From Corticium candelabrum (Eukaryota; Porifera; Homoscleromorpha; Homosclerophorida; Plakinidae): a DNA stretch of 64,000 nucleotides. The notes beneath the pieces were generated by a model. It had not been told where the DNA came from. It was given only the letters and a program-made list of their open reading frames with translations, and did no database searches. The DNA is taken from assembly GCF_963422355.1 (NCBI RefSeq), contig NC_085090.1, forward strand, positions 4,396,512 through 4,460,511, given 5' to 3'. Below are positions 22,672 through 33,500 of the stretch, piece after piece. The first letter of the stretch is position 1. Every line of letters starts with the position of its first letter. The position numbers and the translations under genes are program-made.

Positions 22672-23524
22672 GTTTTAGCAAAATAGTTTCTAGTTATGGT
22701 TGGTAATTTCCAAACTCGTAACTAGCGGGTTCATTATAATTAATTTATTAATTAAGCTTGTCACCGGATAAACAATCGTTAGAAAAAATTTTTTCTGCTA
22801 AAAAAGAAAAAATTAACGTGAGACAGGGGCGTAGGAAGCAAAAAGTGACTCGTCCGGCCAAACGTGGGCTAATTGGTTGGACAACGTTGCACGCGCTAGT
22901 AGATGGGTAGGGCAACATAATTTATATCTGGGTCTGTTAGCCTAGCAGTTCAGTACTTCAAAGTATGGATAGTAATAGTCTGGCTGCACGAGGTGATGCC
23001 ACAATCACCTATATGTAATTTGATCGGCTATACCCGTAAAACGGAATTTGATGCTATTGAGCATCTGGACAGACCAGTCGGACAGCGTCCTACGCCTATG
23101 TGAGACTAATCACGAGTCTAATGCATCTATCCTACATTATAGATGGAGTAGTCTCGCGTTGCCAGAGAGTAAGACGCAGCGGAAAGGGTTTGGCTCCGCG
23201 AGAGAACCTCTGTTTTGAGTGTTAGCGCGCGTTAGAATAGTCAAGGCGAAAGAGTCATCTGTCTAATATGGTAGCTAGCAAGTCATTGACTCTCTTGCAG
23301 TACTTCTCTTCTCGCCCTCGTCATTCCCCGGATTGTCAATCCTCCGCGGAGAGAGACTGGGTCGAGTCTACTAAAGTGTATGTCATGTCACTTTCACGTC
23401 TGTTCTCCTTGAAATATCAAGCAGCTGAAAAAGTTGAGGGTGCACGTACCCCGTGCAGTTTCCTCTTTCGGTTTTTATGCCGATGATGAATTTGTTGACT
23501 GAACATTTCATTAATTAATAAAAA
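22672..23524. other. No gene seen
   Basis: Short chance frames only (for example 23268-23486, plus). No repeat beyond AT-rich runs. Confidence 0.35.
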
Positions 23525-23639
23525 ATGTTGGTGATAGTGTGGGTGTGTCTGCTCAATCTGAGTCAATGGAGGGCCACATGACACACAATTGCATCATGTT
23601 TCATGATTCCCCTCCTCAGCACCTGTCATAGCCCATTCG

Positions 23640-24240
23640 AGGTAGGTTGCGCCACATCTACAACATAAAATCACGATCCTAATGCATACTTACCTGGCGG
23701 CATGAGACATGTCGGCATTGAATGATTCAGCACCCAAATCGTACCACATCGAACTATAAATTCTTGAAATTTGCTAGCAGCATGCACTCACCATAGTGAG
23801 CTCGACGTCGGTGGTTCTCAAATCAAGACATAGTTTTACGGTAGATTCATGGTCTTCTTCTGCCGCATACGTCATAGCCCGGTCGGTCTCGTGGGCACAC
23901 TAATGTAATCGCGACACAGTCGATCTATGGATTCGTGACTCTTACATGGCGCACGCACCATAGCCTTGACGACGTCGATAGCGCCCATTCACGACATTGT
24001 TGTAATATATTTTTATGACCACCTTTTGCTGCCCAGGAAAAGAATCGATCGAAATTGGTGACACCCAATTACGACACAGGCACTTGATATTTTCGTGACC
24101 ACCTTCTACAGCCCACAACATACCTAAGTCGAGATACATAGCTTCCAATTCTCGACATTAACTGACGACTTCCTTATGACAATCTTCTGCAGCGCATATC
24201 ATGACTTGGTCGAGTTCGACGTTATTAATTCTCAGACACC
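23640..24240 (-). pseudogene. Decayed ankyrin-like GHE-repeat array (copy B)
   Basis: The minus strand repeats a unit of about 75-86 nt. Pieces read VEGGHENIKCLCRNW, then (shifted) SHES near 23930, then AEEDHESTVKLCLDL near 23845, followed by TTDVELTM. This is the roughly 28-residue pattern G-H-E-x-I-V-x-L-C-x-D/E-W-x-x-x-D-V-x-x-A-M of ankyrin-like repeats seen in some invertebrate and protist proteins. Stops and frame changes between units show it no longer encodes a protein. The same array occurs at 32930-33500. Confidence 0.5.
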
Positions 24241-26177
24241 CGCACTGTTGACGAAAACATGTCGATCTCCAATTTGTTCAACTTTATATCATATACTTCT
24301 CTCTGTAATTAGAGCAGGCGCGTAGCTAGCAGTTCACTAAGGGGGGTTGACCGTATCTCACAATAGAGCCTAAAATTGTGTATATTACTCAATTTATTAA
24401 AGTCAAAGTATCAACAATTAGAAAACTCGTTATGACATAAAATTATTGTGTAGATGTGAATGACATTTGATAAAAACTATACAGAATGCTGCTAATTTTT
24501 CTACAGCGTACGTTTTGCATATATATGCCTGGCCTTCTAGTGCAGTTTGCTTATCTTCGAACCCGATTGGTCTCATCAATTTGCTCCTATATTACGTTAC
24601 CATACAGTGTGTGAAATTGCAAGAAATGGTCATGATTTTGTCTATATAAGTACTCTAGACTTGCCTGTTTGACAAACCGACAAGCAGACTAAAGCTACGA
24701 TTATATTTTGGCTTTTGAGAAATACAAGCGTACGTTATGCTCGGATCAAATCCCCGACGGACCTAATCCGCTGCTGCGCTAGGACCAAATCGGTAAACAG
24801 AAATGATTGCAGATATCCGAGTTAGACGTTGTGCTCTGGTTCAGAATGTTTTCCGGTACAAGTGCGTTAGCAAAAGGATCTATCTCAACAGCTACATCGA
24901 TCAGCAAGTGTTTCCAAAAGCGCCATTAATGCGAAGATGTGGGTCTCTCAATAGACGTAAAACACGTTCTCGGTAAAGACTTTCAGAATGATGTCAATTA
25001 AGGATGCTGAAGGTTCAATCAAACCCCTCAACTTCCCCCTGACTGCAAGCCTGTCGCGTTTCATCTTACCTTTTTCTAACTCTAGCCGTTTCAGCGATCG
25101 CTCTCCTTGTCTCTCTTCAAACTACTTTTGTTCTAAGCCCATCTTTGTCTTTGACTTGATCAATTATTCGATCCATATTCTCCGCTTAGACGCACTCCAT
25201 TTATACACTCAGTTATCTTCCCGCCTGATCCTTTAGACTCTGACGTTATTGTACGTAAAAAGCTATTTAATTAAGACGAAGAACGGCGGTTGTTGACTGA
25301 CTTACCGGAAACGAACGTTAGTTACGAGCGATAGTTGGATTAACTCGCAATAAGTGTTTCGGTACAGAGTATCAATGATATATAATACTAATGACAAGGT
25401 CCTCGCTAAAGTTCACACGCCTTCCTGCGTCTTCTACTCCGTCTCTACGCTCTTCCGACAGCATTCTGCGCTTCTCAACTCTTTTCTGAGGTGACTCTTT
25501 TCCGTCTTTATGCTCTACCGACATCAGCGCCTCTTAACCATCTTCTGGACTTTACTTTACGTCGTTCAGCTCTTCCCCAATTTGTCAAGTGCCAGTCTCC
25601 AGTTAAAACGTCGGTCTTCAGTCAATTCACCTGTCACGTGGCTTTGTCATCTAGGTACCCAATTACAACTCTCCAATGGTCTTTTCCTCTCAAGCAATTA
25701 TGGCACTTTGCTTGAACAGTTAGATATCACTATATCAAAATATATCTAAATATATTTTTCTGAGCAAGTTTCAATTTATTACAATCCTATTTCTACTTTT
25801 TGTAAATGTTTTGCTGTAACCGATTAAACAAACAAACATCGATACAACGTATGCTCCTGGAAGATGTAGTAATATGAATTGTCATGCATCTATTTACTAG
25901 AGAAAAAGTTATCTTAATCAATAATGATGTTTATTGCTCAAGTAAATAGACTTCTCCTCAATTACAAGTTTGACTATATTTAATGCACATATCATTCTTA
26001 CTAAAACTACATATTGATAAAGTATATAAACTGTTGGCTACAATAATGGTAAGGTGCAATCCCAAAATCTATCTAGACATCCTTAGAGTTCTCTTGCACC
26101 ATGCCAACTAATCCCATCAACTTTAACAAGAACACAAGCAAACGGCAACACACAATCAAAAAAGGACGAATATCATG

Positions 26178-26599
26178 TCAGTCACTTGTTTTTTCTTTCA
26201 GCCCTCCAATGTCTTGTTTTAGACACTCAGATAGAATTAAATTAAAAATTAAGAATAATCATTCGATGAAGACAGTATGTATAACATGTAGAGCACTGGA
26301 TCCAGGAATTTTTGAAAGAGGACGTTCCCCGTTAGCAGTTATTTATGGCATTACTAATTTTTTCTTTTCTAATAAAATTATATAAAATTATTGAACCACG
26401 CCTATTGGAAAAGAGGGGGTTACAACCCTCTGAACTCTCGCTCGGGATCCGGCCCTGAATTATCGTAGGTCACCTTCCCTTATCGTACTGTGACAATCAG
26501 GAAAAATCATTTTTCGTATCTTAAGACATTTCTCTACATGTAGACTGGCTTGGTATGCTTCTTTCATGGCAAGGAATAACGTAGCAAGGTAAAAGTGAT
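26178..26599 (-). pseudogene. Last two TPR-gene exons, decayed (copy B)
   Basis: The terminal exon (26178-26230, ending in TGA at 26178-26180) and the exon before it (26474-26599) match 35466-35518 and 35763-35888. Both acceptors are lost: the base pair before the terminal exon reads AT instead of AG, and before 26599 the AG also reads AT. A MITE lies between the exons. The duplicate stops just upstream, so no coding transcript is possible. Confidence 0.75.
26298..26457. mobile_element. MITE with GGATCC-containing termini (copy B)
   Basis: Starts near AGCACTGGATCCAGGAATTTTT and ends GGGATCCGGCCCT; the inner part holds two GGGGGTT-type tracts. It is the diverged counterpart of the better preserved element at 35580-35745, in the same intron position. 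Confidence 0.7.
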
Positions 26600-26679
26600 A
26601 TGCACACATACAATCACGTCGACACAGGCTGAAACATTCTAGAAAAATTTAACTCTAGCAAATAGAATGGGTTTATGGT

Positions 26680-27970
26680 ATATCAGCAATATCAATCTCC
26701 TTTACTGATAACGTTACCAAAGTGCTGAATTGGACTTTTAATTAGTGGTAATTTATAAGTTGGTTTAACTACCGTAATAGACAACGTGGCAAAACGTGAG
26801 ATCGTTGATAAATCATGTGAAAAAGACCAATGGACATTCTACTGTAACAAAGGAAAACCAAGTGTCCATTTTCAAATACTGTTTTCCCAGTGAGCCTCAT
26901 GAAGCTATAGATAAAGCCAGTACTAGTGTGAACCTATAGCAGAACCATGTCAAATTTCTGTCAAAAAGTTTACAAAGACAACAAATGAGTATGAGCTTTT
27001 GGTACCAAATTTTGGAAATGACACAATCAAGCACGAATATATCCATAACGTAACACCTAAACTGTCGGATTGATTTGTATCAGATTTAGTCATACATGAC
27101 TTATAAGTATCCATGTACAAACTTCACCAAGTAGAAAAGAAGGCTTTACATCCTATTTGATCCCACGATGCACATACACAAATAACTAGATGAATCAATT
27201 GAATGATTGTAAGAAACGGTGAAGTCCAGCTCCAAATACTGGTCAGAGCCGTTCCGCATGCATTGCAAATAGCGAAATAATAAACGCATCGATTCCCACA
27301 ATTCCAGCATTGTGCTGCAACACTAATGATAATAATCCCACGGGTCGCTTGATTCCACAAAAAGCTCAAAAACAGGGTAACAATGTCTAATAGGTACATT
27401 CTTTAACAAAAATGCATACACATTAGCCGAGGAGGATCACCTTCATCTCTTCGACTTGCAGACTGCAAACTCAATACTTGGTTTCACTCCCAATTTATGT
27501 AAGTTCCTATTCACGACTTCGCCCAGTGGGTGGTACTCAGTAGTCTAACAATCTCGTCTTGCACAAAATTATTGCAATCTAAACTGGATTCTAGATGACA
27601 AAAGTCAAGTCATTAGTAGAACATAGCAAACCACACTCTTGACAAAGCAGAGTATTAGATTTGGTATTCATGTAAAGGTAATAAAATAGACATAGAAACT
27701 TTAAAGAACTCAATTTGTAGGGTCTGTAAATACTATGTTATGTAGCAAAGTAGTTTTTGTACAAAATATCTATTTTTCATAAGATCGTGTATCTGGTTTA
27801 TTCTGTGCCGGTAGATCTTCCTGGGATTTGGAGGCCTTCAAACCATTATAAATTGCAAACGTACAGTCTGACGTCACGAATTTCCTGTTATAAAAATGAA
27901 CACGCTTAGAAGAACTAAGCGGACCACTACATAATGTAAAGGTCCTAAATCCTAGCACGTGACGCACGAG
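26680..27970 (-). pseudogene. Decayed duplicate of the 61.2-62.8 kb gene
   Basis: Scattered stretches match about 61595-62940 in the same orientation, for example TACTGTAACAAAG near 26840/61805 and GGAACGGCTC near 27240/62168. A counterpart of the first coding exon lies near 27800-27860. There ATGGGTTTG has become ATGGTTTG (one base lost, then TGA in frame), and the donor CCAGGTAATC reads CCAGATACAC. The 12-residue repeat exon of the other copy is absent because this duplicate ends before it. Confidence 0.55.
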
Positions 27971-28073
27971 CCTAATAAGTATCGCGTGAAAAAATACTTA
28001 TAGCAAATGATATGATGACATGCCTAGCCTACAAAGTTTTTCATGCTTTTATTCAATAATCCCAAGCTATACG

Positions 28074-28080
<7 letters not shown>

Positions 28081-28125
<45 letters not shown>
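28081..28125. repeat. (AT)n microsatellite
   Basis: About 22 uninterrupted AT units. Confidence 0.95.
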
Positions 28126-28130
<5 letters not shown>

Positions 28131-28825
28131 ATAATATCTACAGTATGTAAAGTCAACCACTCCTGTTTTATTGCTTAATTAAGACACCTATTCCGTTTTC
28201 TGCACTGGCACATTACTAATGGCTTGTAAATTTATATTATTATTAGTTGCACATAATTAAATTTTTGGTGTATGCAGTCATAAAGTACAACTCATTCACC
28301 TCGTTCTAAACTATTTTGAAGTATATCTTCCTTAGAAATTCTTATAAATAATTTTGTTTAGAGTTATATCCCGTTAATTAGCAGCCACGGACAGAATTCT
28401 CAAAAAGATAATTAATATAATGAACGTTGTATGGAATTTTACATTGTTGAATGGATATTACGTTTTGAATTCAATTATAAATATATCTTACTCACATACA
28501 TTTTTATACAGTTCAATTATGTGTTGTTCGATTAAATCCAGTTTTAAGAAAATAACTGTAATCGCAAAGTATATACATTACTACTGGTATGCCATTACAG
28601 CTCCCCTTCTTCGCCCGGCGCTGATTACGTACATTATTGATTGCTAGCTGCATTAGTATTACATTCTAGAAATTGACCGAGAATTTCGTACAGAATTATA
28701 TTCAGTTTAATTATATCCCAATTTCAGAAATTAGAAGGAATCGTGAATCGCATCCAGATAGAAAAATTTAAAAGTCACGTGCCAGTACTTTGTCACCCGT
28801 ATATATTGCTTGACACGCGTTCTGA
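28126..28825. other. No gene seen
   Basis: Very AT-rich; nothing recognised. Confidence 0.4.
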
Positions 28826-29224
28826 ATGACTTTGCTCATCCCGTTTTTTGGTAGAAATAGACTCATTCCAAGTGTACCGCTCGAACGCGTGTGTCGTATT
28901 CGGTGCAGATGCAATCACAATTTGGAGAAGTACGTGAGCGCTGGAAGAGAGGCCGCAGTCGGCAATGAATTGTCAATCTCCAGAAACGTTGCAAAGTACG
29001 CCAAGACTGTACAGTCTACACGAAACTATTGCTGGCAAGCATTTGATGGAACTGTAAGGTGTAGCGTTCGCCTCGTCAACAGATATTTCGCGGAAGTCGA
29101 CCCTCCGAAGAAAACCCCGCGCAGTTTGCAGTCGGCCTTACTGGTTTGGCGTGAGCAAGGCAAATTAGGCGAATACCTATCCAGTGGAGAAACGCAAATA
29201 CTCACAGACAGACAGACAGCCTGA
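28826..29224 (+). CDS. Unrecognised ORF, 132 aa, doubtful
   Basis: An open frame with mixed composition, including [18 protein letters not shown] and a [14 protein letters not shown] stretch. It runs into the GACA repeat at its 3' end, so its end is fixed by the repeat. No homology is recognised; it could be part of a degraded element. Confidence 0.2.
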   Translation: MTLLIPFFGRNRLIPSVPLERVCRIRCRCNHNLEKYVSAGREAAVGNELSISRNVAKYAKTVQSTRNYCWQAFDGTVRCSVRLVNRYFAEVDPPKKTPRSLQSALLVWREQGKLGEYLSSGETQILTDRQTA

Positions 29225-29250
29225 CAGATAGACAAACAGACAGACAGAAT

Positions 29251-29288
<38 letters not shown>

Positions 29289-29376
29289 AAGACAGAGAGA
29301 CAGACTGACAGACAGACGGACGGACGGACGGACGGACGGACAAACCAATAGACAGAGACACAGACAGACTGACAGA
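29203..29376. repeat. (GACA)n imperfect tetranucleotide repeat
   Basis: About 170 bp of CAGA/GACA units with GACG and GATA variants, including a run of five GACG units near 29318-29340. Confidence 0.95.
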
Positions 29377-30075
29377 GCACTCTCCTATGTCCAACTGGGT
29401 AGAAAAAAAATCAGCGTGAGAAGTTTCTTGTTTATATTCCATTTGACGGATTTGTCACAAGTACAGGTGGTTTCACCTGTTTAACATTGTAAAGTGTCTG
29501 GCCCTCTATATCGTATTGTTGTCAAATACAGCAATCTCATGATTCCGACCGTTTGCAGCGCAATTTTAGCAATCGTTTGAATTTTTTCGATGCTCACATT
29601 GCCGACTCTGGTTTCTAAAGTTTTGTCAACATACATCTCAATGTAGGAAAGGTCACCAAAGTCTACTTCTTGGGATTCAGGTTGTCAAAACAAGAGCGTG
29701 GACTCTTCACTTACTACCTGCCAAGTGTCAACAGTTTCTTGTTTTGAAGCACAGTCGTCTTCAATATTAGATGAAAGCAGCAAGCTGCTTTCTGCAGGTT
29801 CTATACATGAGGTTGTCGTCTAGACCTAGCATCAGCTGCTTTAGAGTTCATTCGCAAGTTGTCACCGGATACTATCCTGTCGGCTACACCTCTTAGAGTT
29901 GTGCAATTAGTCAAATCAGCCTTGAGGTCCAGCTTCAGAGGTTGCTGTTAGGTGGCTTTGAGAAAAATATGTGAAACCCAAGATAATGATAGAGGGGCAT
30001 GATAGAGGGGCATGTTTGGCTTGAAAGAGGCCGAGTCTGTTTTTGGACAAGTTTCTAGAATGAAAATGGGAGGAA
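29377..30075. other. No gene seen; short tandem duplicate
   Basis: No clear frame. A 15-bp unit GATAGAGGGGCATGAT-like is repeated at about 29988-30015. This stretch may be part of the degraded element that follows. Confidence 0.35.
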
Positions 30076-30297
30076 TTGCTGCATTTGTCTGAGTCTACGA
30101 TTTATAAGAGAGCTGAGTTCAAGTTTTATCAATCAAAACAAGCATCTCTCAAATTGATTCGATGTGCTGAACTTTCAAGAGCAGGTAGATTGTTAACTGG
30201 TAAGGGGTTAGCACTAGCTTTAGAAGAGACAGTTCCAAAATTAGAGAAAAAGAATCCGGAAAAGTCTGAGAAATTTTTGCTGTTTCCCCTCCAGTAA
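30076..30297 (+). pseudogene. Fragment of a retroelement-associated ORF
   Basis: A 73-codon frame contains IRCAELSRAGRLLTGKG and ends with a short basic stretch around KLEKKNPEK. I associate the pattern (small region, S-R-A-x-R-x-L-T-x-x-G-L-A, then a ...KHP-like end) with a region preceding the reverse transcriptase in invertebrate retroelement proteins. The rest of such an ORF is missing. Either it belonged to the DIRS-like element just downstream, with the reverse transcriptase deleted, or it is a separate insertion. Confidence 0.35.
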
Positions 30298-30399
30298 ATT
30301 CTAAACGAAGAAGTCTCTCTAACGCTCTTCTTCTCGAAGTGATTCTTCGATAACCACGAATTATTGGTGCTGGACCATCTGGTTGGCGTTATAAGATTT

Positions 30400-31935
30400 T
30401 CAAGGTCTTTATGGAATTTGGTTGTGGGTCAAATTTATCGAGAGATGGAACGGTCAAGGTTAGCTGGCCGCAGTCGGTCGTCCGCTCCCGCCCGTTACAG
30501 TGCAGTCGGATGCGTCCGGAGGCTGCGGTTGCAGTGCAGTGTGGAGTGAATGGTGGCTTCAGGTTCAATAGTGTGCGTCGCGGGCCAATGTTTCCATTGT
30601 TCCAAAGAATTCGCACCGATTGTTTTCGCCGCCCTGGTTTTCGGTCGAGACCTTCAAAACAACCCTGTTTTGTTTCAGTCAGACAACTCCACAGTTGTCG
30701 CAGCGCTGCAGCGAGGTACGTGCCGGGATCAGCGTGTGATGCAACTGCCTCGCATGCTTCACTTTGTGGCTAAGCACTGTAGTTTTAATTTTACCTCAGC
30801 TCACCTGCCAGGACTGTGTAACTCGCTCGGGGACGCTATATCTCGCAGACAGGCTAATTCAAGTGCTTTTACGTCGTCGCATTTGTCTCAGATTTCACAT
30901 CCCGTCTCATCAACCTTCATCGACCTGGTATGCGATCTGCAGGTGGACTGGACATCGGACGATTGGAACAGTCGGTTGCGCGCTTGCTTGGAGCATCTAT
31001 AGCTACGTCGATGGCCCGGTGGTATCGTTCGGGTTATGCACGGTATCGGAGGTTCAGCACGATATCGGAGGCTCTGCGATAGAGCTCACGTGTTGCCTTT
31101 TCCAACGTGAGAACGGATACTGTCTTTTTTGGTCGCGTCCTTAGACAATGCTCAACTCTCTCATGCCACCATCAAGTGTTACCTGTCGGCGTTACGGCAC
31201 TTTCAGATTTGCCATGGCTATAGTAACCCGTTCTCTGCTCTCTTTCGCGATTTGAGCTCGTACTACTGGAAATCAAGAGTCTAAAGTGGGCGGTGGTTCG
31301 CCATGGACACTTGCCCGTTACGCCGGAGGTGCTCAGAATTTGCTATACCACTGGTCTCCAAGTTCTTCAGACTTTGACGTTTTGATGCTATCGAGTGCTT
31401 GCTGCCTGGGGTTCTTTGCTTTCCTTCGGGCTGGCGAGTTCACAGTGCCCTCTCGAGCAGCCTATGACCCCTCGGATCACTTGTCTGTCGAGGATGTCGC
31501 GATAGACTCACGTGCTTCTCCGTCGATCATACGTCTTCGACTTAAGCAATCAAAGACGGACCCGTTTCGGCGGGAGGTCGACATCCAGCTTGGCAAAACT
31601 GACTCGGACCTCTGCCCGTCACCACCGTGTTGGCATATTTGGCGACTAGAGGATCGCCACCGGGACCGCTATTTCTATTTCGCGACGGCGCGACATTGTC
31701 AAGAGGCCGCTTGGTAAGCGAGGTCAGAGGAGCGTTGGCTGCTAGCGTCCATGACCCCGTACGCTACTCAAGGCACAGCTTCAGAAAAGTGGCTGCGACG
31801 GCGGCAGCAAGCCGGGGGTTAGAGGACTCCACCATCTTGAAGCTGGAAAGATGGCGCAGCGATGAGTACAAACGATATTTAAAATTGGATAAAAAGTACT
31901 TTGGCTGGCTTTTCGAGATGTCTCGTAGCATCTAA
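30400..31935 (+). pseudogene. DIRS-like retroelement remnant: RNase H and tyrosine recombinase (copy 1)
   Basis: Frame-shifted but readable. An RNase H domain runs from about 30411 to 30870, with FHCSKEFAPIVFAALVFG, then FQSDNSTVVAAL, then LPGLCNSLGDAISRRQ. A recombinase N-terminal segment near 31140-31230 includes TIKCYLSALRHF, and a tyrosine recombinase spans 31286-31935. The recombinase shows FLRAGEF (first Arg), RLRLKQSKT (Lys), RHSFRK (His-x-x-Arg) and a tyrosine in KRYLKL at 31876-31878, so its active residues survive across one frameshift near 31690. RNase H next to a tyrosine recombinase is diagnostic of the DIRS order, which integrates by recombinase rather than DDE integrase. No reverse transcriptase remains upstream. 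AATAAA follows the stop at about 31940. Confidence 0.85.
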
Positions 31936-32139
31936 GCAATAAAGGTCTTCTGCGTGTGTTTAGTGTAACATGTCGTTCACGCCACTGTCATTCGTTATGC
32001 CGGCCTCCAAGGCCGCGCGTGGTTCCGCTAAGTGCTCGCGCGTGGAGGTAGGTGCCGGCTTGGAAGGAGTGGTGACCAACTTGGCTGTTGTCACTTCTCT
32101 GTGTCGTGGTATATGGATCAAAATAATGCAGTTAATAAG

Positions 32140-32780
32140 GGCCATGTGAGTCCGGGTTCGGTCTCGGTGGCCCAGACCATGGCCAAGCGCTGACTTCCAG
32201 CGCAGCTTGTGAATTCCAACCGGACTCAGGCTAATCTACATAGCCATGCTTTCATGGTCAGGCGGTCCGTCATGGAACGGAATAGCAAGTAGAGAAATTC
32301 AGGTAAGAAATTTGTTAGGAGTAACGGGAATTCAAATGGAGTTTAACGGAATCGCTAAGCATAGTTCAATTCAATTACTCGGCGCGGACGCTGCACGAGC
32401 AAGAAAGCGTACACGGTTGGCCCCAAGTGTCTGCGCGCAGGCGCATAGCTCACGTCGGTCTGCGCGCGAGCAAGCAGTCTCCGTGTCGTTTTCTTCCCCC
32501 TTCCCCCCTGTTGTCGGAGCTCTAATTTCTGGTCATGTCAACTCTCCGTGGATGCAGCCTTGAGTCATCCACGTGAACGTGGAGTTGGTTCGCGGGCCGG
32601 TCTCGGTGGCCCGGACCATTGCCGAGCAACGACCTCCTGCGCAGCTTGGGAATACAAGCCGGACTCTGCCCACTCAACATAGCCACGCTTTCATGTGGAG
32701 GTGGGCCGTCACAAAACGGAAAGGCAACAAGAGAAATCCATGGAAAAAGTTTGTTAGGAGTAAAAGGAATTCAATGACTG
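32140..32780 (+). repeat. Direct repeat pair downstream of DIRS-like copy 1
   Basis: Two related segments, about 32146-32320 and 32578-32770, share GGTCTCGGTGGCCC(A/G)GACCAT, GCGCAGCTTG, ACATAGCCA(T/C)GCTTTCATG and TTTGTTAGGAGTAA. The spacing is about 430 bp. The element between them is C-rich with CGC-containing runs. They may be the B1/B2 parts of the split direct repeats that DIRS-type elements carry, which is inference. Confidence 0.6.
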
Positions 32781-32929
32781 CACATGTAATTGATTAATTA
32801 AGAATATTGGTAATAGTGTCAGTGTGTCTGCTCAATCTGAATCAATGGAGGGCCAGATGACACACAATTGCACGGAGTTTTCGTGATTCCCCTCTTCAGC
32901 ACCTTTCATAGCCCATTCGAGGTAGGTTG

Positions 32930-33500
32930 CGCCACATCTACAACATAAAGTCACGATCCTAATGCCAACGTACCTGGCGGCGTGAGACATGGCGGCATTG
33001 AATGCTTCAGCACCAAAATCGTGACATACGCACTATAAATTCTTAAAAAATTTGCTTGCAGCATGCACTCACCATAGTGAGCTCGACGTCGTTGATTCTC
33101 AAATCACGACCTAGTTTTACGGTAGATTCATGGCCTTGTTCTGCCGCATACGTCATAGCCCGGTCGGTCTCGTGGGCACACTAATCGCGACCCAAGCGAA
33201 CTATGGATTCGTGACTCTTACATGCAGTACGCACCATAATCTTGACGACGTCGATAGCCCCCAATCGCGACATTGTTGTAATATACTTTTATGACCACTT
33301 TCTGCTGCCCAGGATAAGAATCGATCAAAATTGGTGACACCCAATTACGATACAGGCGCTTGATATTTTCGTGACCACTTTCTACAACACATAACATACC
33401 TAAGTCGACATAAGTAGCTTCCAATTCTCAACATTAACTGACGACTTTCTTATAACAATCTTCTGCAGCTCATATCATGACATCGTCGAGGTCGACTTTA
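32930..33500 (-). pseudogene. Decayed ankyrin-like GHE-repeat array (copy C)
   Basis: Counterpart of the array at 23640-24240. One frame reads VESGHENIKRLYRNW, then drifts out of frame as in the other copy. Shared stops and frame breaks suggest it was already dead when the segment was duplicated. Confidence 0.5.

Larger units (their letters stand above)
23525..26626. repeat. Segmental duplication, copy B (partner of 32.81-35.92 kb)
   Basis: Aligns closely with 32808-35915 in the same orientation, offset about 9.3 kb, from the shared GTCTGCTCAATCTGA near 23547 to the shared CAATCAC(G/A)TCGACACA near 26611-26626. It breaks off inside a TPR intron and then joins sequence related to the 61.6-62.9 kb gene. 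It is much closer to copy C than to copy A. Confidence 0.85.

Noticed and set aside
26101..26385. Plus frame MPTNPINFNKNTSK, repeated at 35389-35646
   Set aside because: Antisense to the terminal TPR exon and MITE; conserved only because the segment is duplicated.
29203..29376. Repeat array considered as CRISPR
   Set aside because: Units are 4 bp with no spacers, and the sequence is eukaryotic.
29026..29442. 138-codon minus frame of Cys/Leu/Ser/Val repeats
   Set aside because: Translation of the GACA tetranucleotide repeat, not a protein.
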